This document shows positions 61,562-64,000 of a stretch of DNA of 64,000 nt, piece after piece (position 1 is the first letter of the stretch; each line of letters starts with the position of its first letter). The notes under the pieces are model-generated. The model searched no databases. It was not told where the DNA came from and saw nothing but the letters and a program-made list of their open reading frames with translations. The stretch is from an uncultured Collinsella sp. (GTDB taxonomy: Bacteria; Actinomycetota; Coriobacteriia; Coriobacteriales; Coriobacteriaceae). The stretch lies in assembly GCA_900544115.1 (NCBI GenBank), contig UQTW01000013.1:4778-68777 (forward strand), written 5' to 3'. The translations under genes were made by a program, and so were the position numbers.

Positions 61562-62572
61562 ATGGGTGTTAATATCGCTGGGCGCAGTTTTCTGAAGCTG
61601 CTTGATTACACGACGGAAGAGATTGAGTATCTGCTTGAGCTTTCTGCTAACTTCAAAAGCATGAAGCGTGCCGGTGTTCCGCATAAATACCTTGAAGGCA
61701 AGAATATTGTTTTGCTATTTGAGAAGACTTCCACGCGTACTCGCTGCGCCTTCGAAGTTGGTGCACTTGACCTTGGTATGGGCGTAACTTATTTGGATCC
61801 GGGCTCGTCCCAGATGGGCAAAAAGGAGTCGATTGAGGACACGGCTCGCGTCCTTGGCCGCATGTATGACGGAATTGAATACCGCGGCTTTGAACAGGCG
61901 AAGGTTGAGGAGCTTGCTGCAAAAGCTGGGGTTCCCGTTTGGAATGGGCTGACTACTGAATTTCACCCGACTCAAGTGCTTGCCGATATTCTGACCATGC
62001 GTGAAGAGTTTGGAGAGATTAAGGGCAGGAAACTTACATTTTTTGGTAAGGCGGCCGGAAACGTCGCCGATTCGCTCATGGTCATTTGCGCTAAGCTCGG
62101 CATTAACTACTGTTCTTGCGGCCCAATCGGGGGAAATTCGGAGGGGGCTACATCCTATGATCCTGAACTCCTTGCAGAATGTAGTCGTATTGCGGCCGAG
62201 CATGGATCGACGATTACCATTACAGAAGATATTGAGGAAGGCGCTCGTGATGCCGATGTAATTTACACGGATGTTTGGGTTGGCATGGGTCAGCCTGCAG
62301 AGCTGTGGGAAAGCCGCATTAAGCTCATGTCGCCGTATCGTGTGACCGCTGAGGTGATGTCTATGGCAAAGCCCGAGGCGATTTTCCTCCACTGCCTTCC
62401 GAGCTTCCACGATACTAATACTACTGTTGGTGCCGAAATTGCTGAGAAGTTTGGAGTTGCCGAAATGGAAGTCACGGACGAGGTTTTTGAGTCCGATAAG
62501 TCTCGTGTTTTCCAAGAAGCGGAGAATCGCATGCATACGATTAAGGCGGTGATGTACGCAACGCTTAAGTAG
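61562..62572 (+). CDS. arcB: Ornithine carbamoyltransferase, probably catabolic
   Basis: A 336-residue transferase. FEKTSTRTRCAFEVGA (carbamoyl-phosphate loop, residues 53-68), EFHPTQVLAD and HCLPSFHD (the usual HCLPA with Ser) are intact. Operon position after arcA marks it as the catabolic enzyme splitting citrulline to ornithine and carbamoyl phosphate, although sequence alone cannot exclude ArgF. ATG 61562 is chosen because AGGAG lies nine bases upstream; the ATG at 61553 directly abuts it. Carbamate kinase (arcC) does not follow. Confidence 0.93.
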   Translation: MGVNIAGRSFLKLLDYTTEEIEYLLELSANFKSMKRAGVPHKYLEGKNIVLLFEKTSTRTRCAFEVGALDLGMGVTYLDPGSSQMGKKESIEDTARVLGRMYDGIEYRGFEQAKVEELAAKAGVPVWNGLTTEFHPTQVLADILTMREEFGEIKGRKLTFFGKAAGNVADSLMVICAKLGINYCSCGPIGGNSEGATSYDPELLAECSRIAAEHGSTITITEDIEEGARDADVIYTDVWVGMGQPAELWESRIKLMSPYRVTAEVMSMAKPEAIFLHCLPSFHDTNTTVGAEIAEKFGVAEMEVTDEVFESDKSRVFQEAENRMHTIKAVMYATLK

Positions 62573-62657
62573 CGGGGCGTTGAGAAATCAGTCGCAAATC
62601 TGTTTGCCATACTATATTTCTCTCAACAAGCTGATAGGATACAGGGGAGAATGATGC

Positions 62658-62688
62658 GCGCGTCAGTCGATTTTTTCGACTGACGCGC
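62658..62688 (+). terminator. Hairpin between arcB and queA
   Basis: A 13-bp perfect stem GCGCGTCAGTCGA / TCGACTGACGCGC with a T5 loop; the trailing T-run is short. It probably ends the arc operon just before queA. Confidence 0.65.
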
Positions 62689-62706
62689 TTTGTGAAAGAG
62701 GCAAAG

Positions 62707-63918
62707 ATGCGTACCGATGATTTTGACTATAACCTGCCCGAAGAGCTCATCGCCCAGGCGCCTGCCGAGCCGCGCGACTCCTGCCGCCTGCTGGTGGTTG
62801 ATCGCAAAGGCTCCGAGACAGGAACGCCGCTAGAGCATGGCGGCACCGTCGAGCACCGCATCTTCCGCGACATCATCGACTATATCGAGCCGGGCGACGT
62901 GCTCGTCATCAACCAGACGCGCGTGATGCCGGCCCGTCTGATCGGTCGCAAGACGGGCTCGGGCGGCGTGGTCGAGACGCTGCTGCTCAAGCGCCGCGAG
63001 GATGTTGACCCGCTGGGTCACGTTTGGGAGTGCCTGGTCAAGCCAGGCAAGCGCCTGAAGCCCGGTGCTCAGATTGAGTATCGTGCGGGCGGCGCCCATG
63101 CGCCCGAGGGGGCTTCCGTGGTGCTGACGGCCGAGGTCGTCGACTTTGTCACCGATAGCCGCGGTGGCCGTCTGGTGCGCTTTGAGCCGGCCGGTTGCAA
63201 TGCCGCCGGCGACCCGCGCACGCTCGACGAGGCCATCCATGCTGCCGGCCACGTGCCGCTGCCGCCTTACATTACCGATTACGAGGGCGATCCCGAGAAG
63301 TACCAGACCGTCTACGCCATGAAGGAGGAGCACTCGGCTGCCGCTCCTACGGCGGGTCTGCATTTTACTCCTGAGCTCATGGCCGCTATTGAGGCCAAGG
63401 GTGCCAAGTTTGCCGCCGTCGAGCTCGAGGTGGGCATCGATACCTTCCGCTTGGTGGAGGAGGACGACCCTACGCAGCACGTCATGCACACCGAGCGCTA
63501 CCACGTGTCGCAGGAGGTTGTCGACGCCGTGCATAAGGCCAAGGCCGAGGGCCATCGTGTGATCGCCGTCGGCACTACCGCGGTGCGCTCGCTCGAGAGC
63601 GCGTTTGACACGGACGCGCCGGTGTCCGATCCGGCCGTGACGGCGCGCTATTTTGAAGGCCGCGAGGACGGGGCCGATACGCTTGGCCGCGGTGACATCG
63701 TGGTGCGCGAGAACGCCACGACGCAGCTTTACCTCATGCCCGGCTCGACCTATCACGTGGTCGACGCGCTGATCACGAACTTCCATGTGCCGCGCTCCAC
63801 GCTCATGATGCTCGTGAGCGCACTTGCCACCCGCGACCAGATCATGGATGCCTATGCTGCCGCCATCGAGGAGCGCTACCGCTTCTTCAGCTTTGGCGAT
63901 GCGATGCTCATCCTTTAG
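62707..63918 (+). CDS. queA: S-adenosylmethionine:tRNA ribosyltransferase-isomerase
   Basis: A 403-residue enzyme that transfers and isomerises the ribosyl part of SAM onto preQ1 in tRNA, giving epoxyqueuosine. Conserved blocks: DDFDYNLPEELIAQAPAEPR near the start, NQTRVMPARL, AAPTAGLHFTPELM and HVPRSTLMMLVSAL near the end. The length is above the common 340-360 because of a loop around residues 115-190. The ATG at 62707 has AAAGAGG upstream. With QueH it completes the last two steps of queuosine synthesis; no other que genes are in the window. Confidence 0.96.
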   Translation: MRTDDFDYNLPEELIAQAPAEPRDSCRLLVVDRKGSETGTPLEHGGTVEHRIFRDIIDYIEPGDVLVINQTRVMPARLIGRKTGSGGVVETLLLKRREDVDPLGHVWECLVKPGKRLKPGAQIEYRAGGAHAPEGASVVLTAEVVDFVTDSRGGRLVRFEPAGCNAAGDPRTLDEAIHAAGHVPLPPYITDYEGDPEKYQTVYAMKEEHSAAAPTAGLHFTPELMAAIEAKGAKFAAVELEVGIDTFRLVEEDDPTQHVMHTERYHVSQEVVDAVHKAKAEGHRVIAVGTTAVRSLESAFDTDAPVSDPAVTARYFEGREDGADTLGRGDIVVRENATTQLYLMPGSTYHVVDALITNFHVPRSTLMMLVSALATRDQIMDAYAAAIEERYRFFSFGDAMLIL

Positions 63919-63945
63919 TTACGCGGTTCTACGAACCGCGTAACT
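63917..63945. repeat. Palindromic element after queA
   Basis: A 13-bp perfect stem AGTTACGCGGTTC (63917-63929) / GAACCGCGTAACT (63933-63945) with loop TAC, without T-run, partly overlapping the queA stop. The remaining 55 bases to the window end show no gene. It looks like a REP-type palindrome rather than a standard terminator. Confidence 0.55.
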
Positions 63946-64000
63946 GCTCGACGCTGCGCGGGCCGCATTTGGACAATCTGACGTTCAACTTCAAGGGCGC

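Noticed and set aside
61562..62572. Anabolic ArgF instead of catabolic ArcB
   Set aside because: The sequence alone does not separate them, but the operon with two arginine-catabolism genes and a transporter favours ArcB; no arginine biosynthesis genes are near.

Overview
The window is a high-GC, densely packed bacterial chromosome segment. Its gene content fits a gut Coriobacteriia of the Collinsella type: a pseudo-active-site NadE relative, DUF4430 surface proteins, C69 dipeptidase, class III fructose bisphosphatase, a divergent MetRS and arginine deiminase genes. The taxon is inferred from gene families and base composition only. There is no rRNA, tRNA or CRISPR array that I can recognise, and no prophage.

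Layout. 1-2.2 kb: truncated cysK on the minus strand, divergent from an Rrf2/IscR-type regulator, then a YvlD-like membrane protein and a YerC/TrpR-like repressor. 2.3-9.05 kb: an addB-addA-like recombination nuclease pair. 9.2-10.7 kb: a low-GC insert (DUF3284 remnant plus MFS transporter). 10.9-23.2 kb: dnaE, a SWIM-SNF2 helicase, superoxide reductase, an NadE-like protein without its catalytic residues, and ruvCAB behind a LexA-type box. 23.3-30.5 kb: fhs, a membrane-anchored low-complexity protein, a cation efflux carrier, a zinc-ribbon protein, a YhcG nuclease and a small PH-like protein. 30.5-34.8 kb (minus): a secreted PI-PLC-like protein with an LAxTG-like anchor and two tandem paralogous lipoproteins. 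35.1-36.6 kb: fchA-folD. 36.7-36.9 kb: a MITE-like element. 37-40.8 kb: C69 dipeptidase and a phasin-like/AarF pair. 40.9-45.9 kb: a cobalamin riboswitch ahead of two DUF4430 (transcobalamin-C-like) surface proteins. 46-55.9 kb: two GtrA proteins, fbp, DegV, a TIM-barrel protein, a 56-residue membrane peptide, an RsmB-like methylase, metG and a DUF3267 membrane protein. 56-64 kb: queH and queA flank a lower-GC arginine catabolism island (XRE-S24 regulator and arcA on minus; yfcC-type antiporter, second arcA and ornithine carbamoyltransferase on plus).

How the genes fit together. fhs, fchA and folD together cover formate to methylene-tetrahydrofolate. The FolD here has lost the residues used for cyclohydrolysis while the neighbouring FchA can supply that step. 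The arc genes make a fermentative ATP-yielding pathway, but carbamate kinase is not in the window. The riboswitch-DUF4430 unit looks like a B12-responsive surface system and is the strongest candidate for new biology. Several intergenic repeats (241-bp MITE-like element, 36-bp inverted arms, a 19-bp direct repeat, a terminal palindrome) appear to be dispersed repeats.
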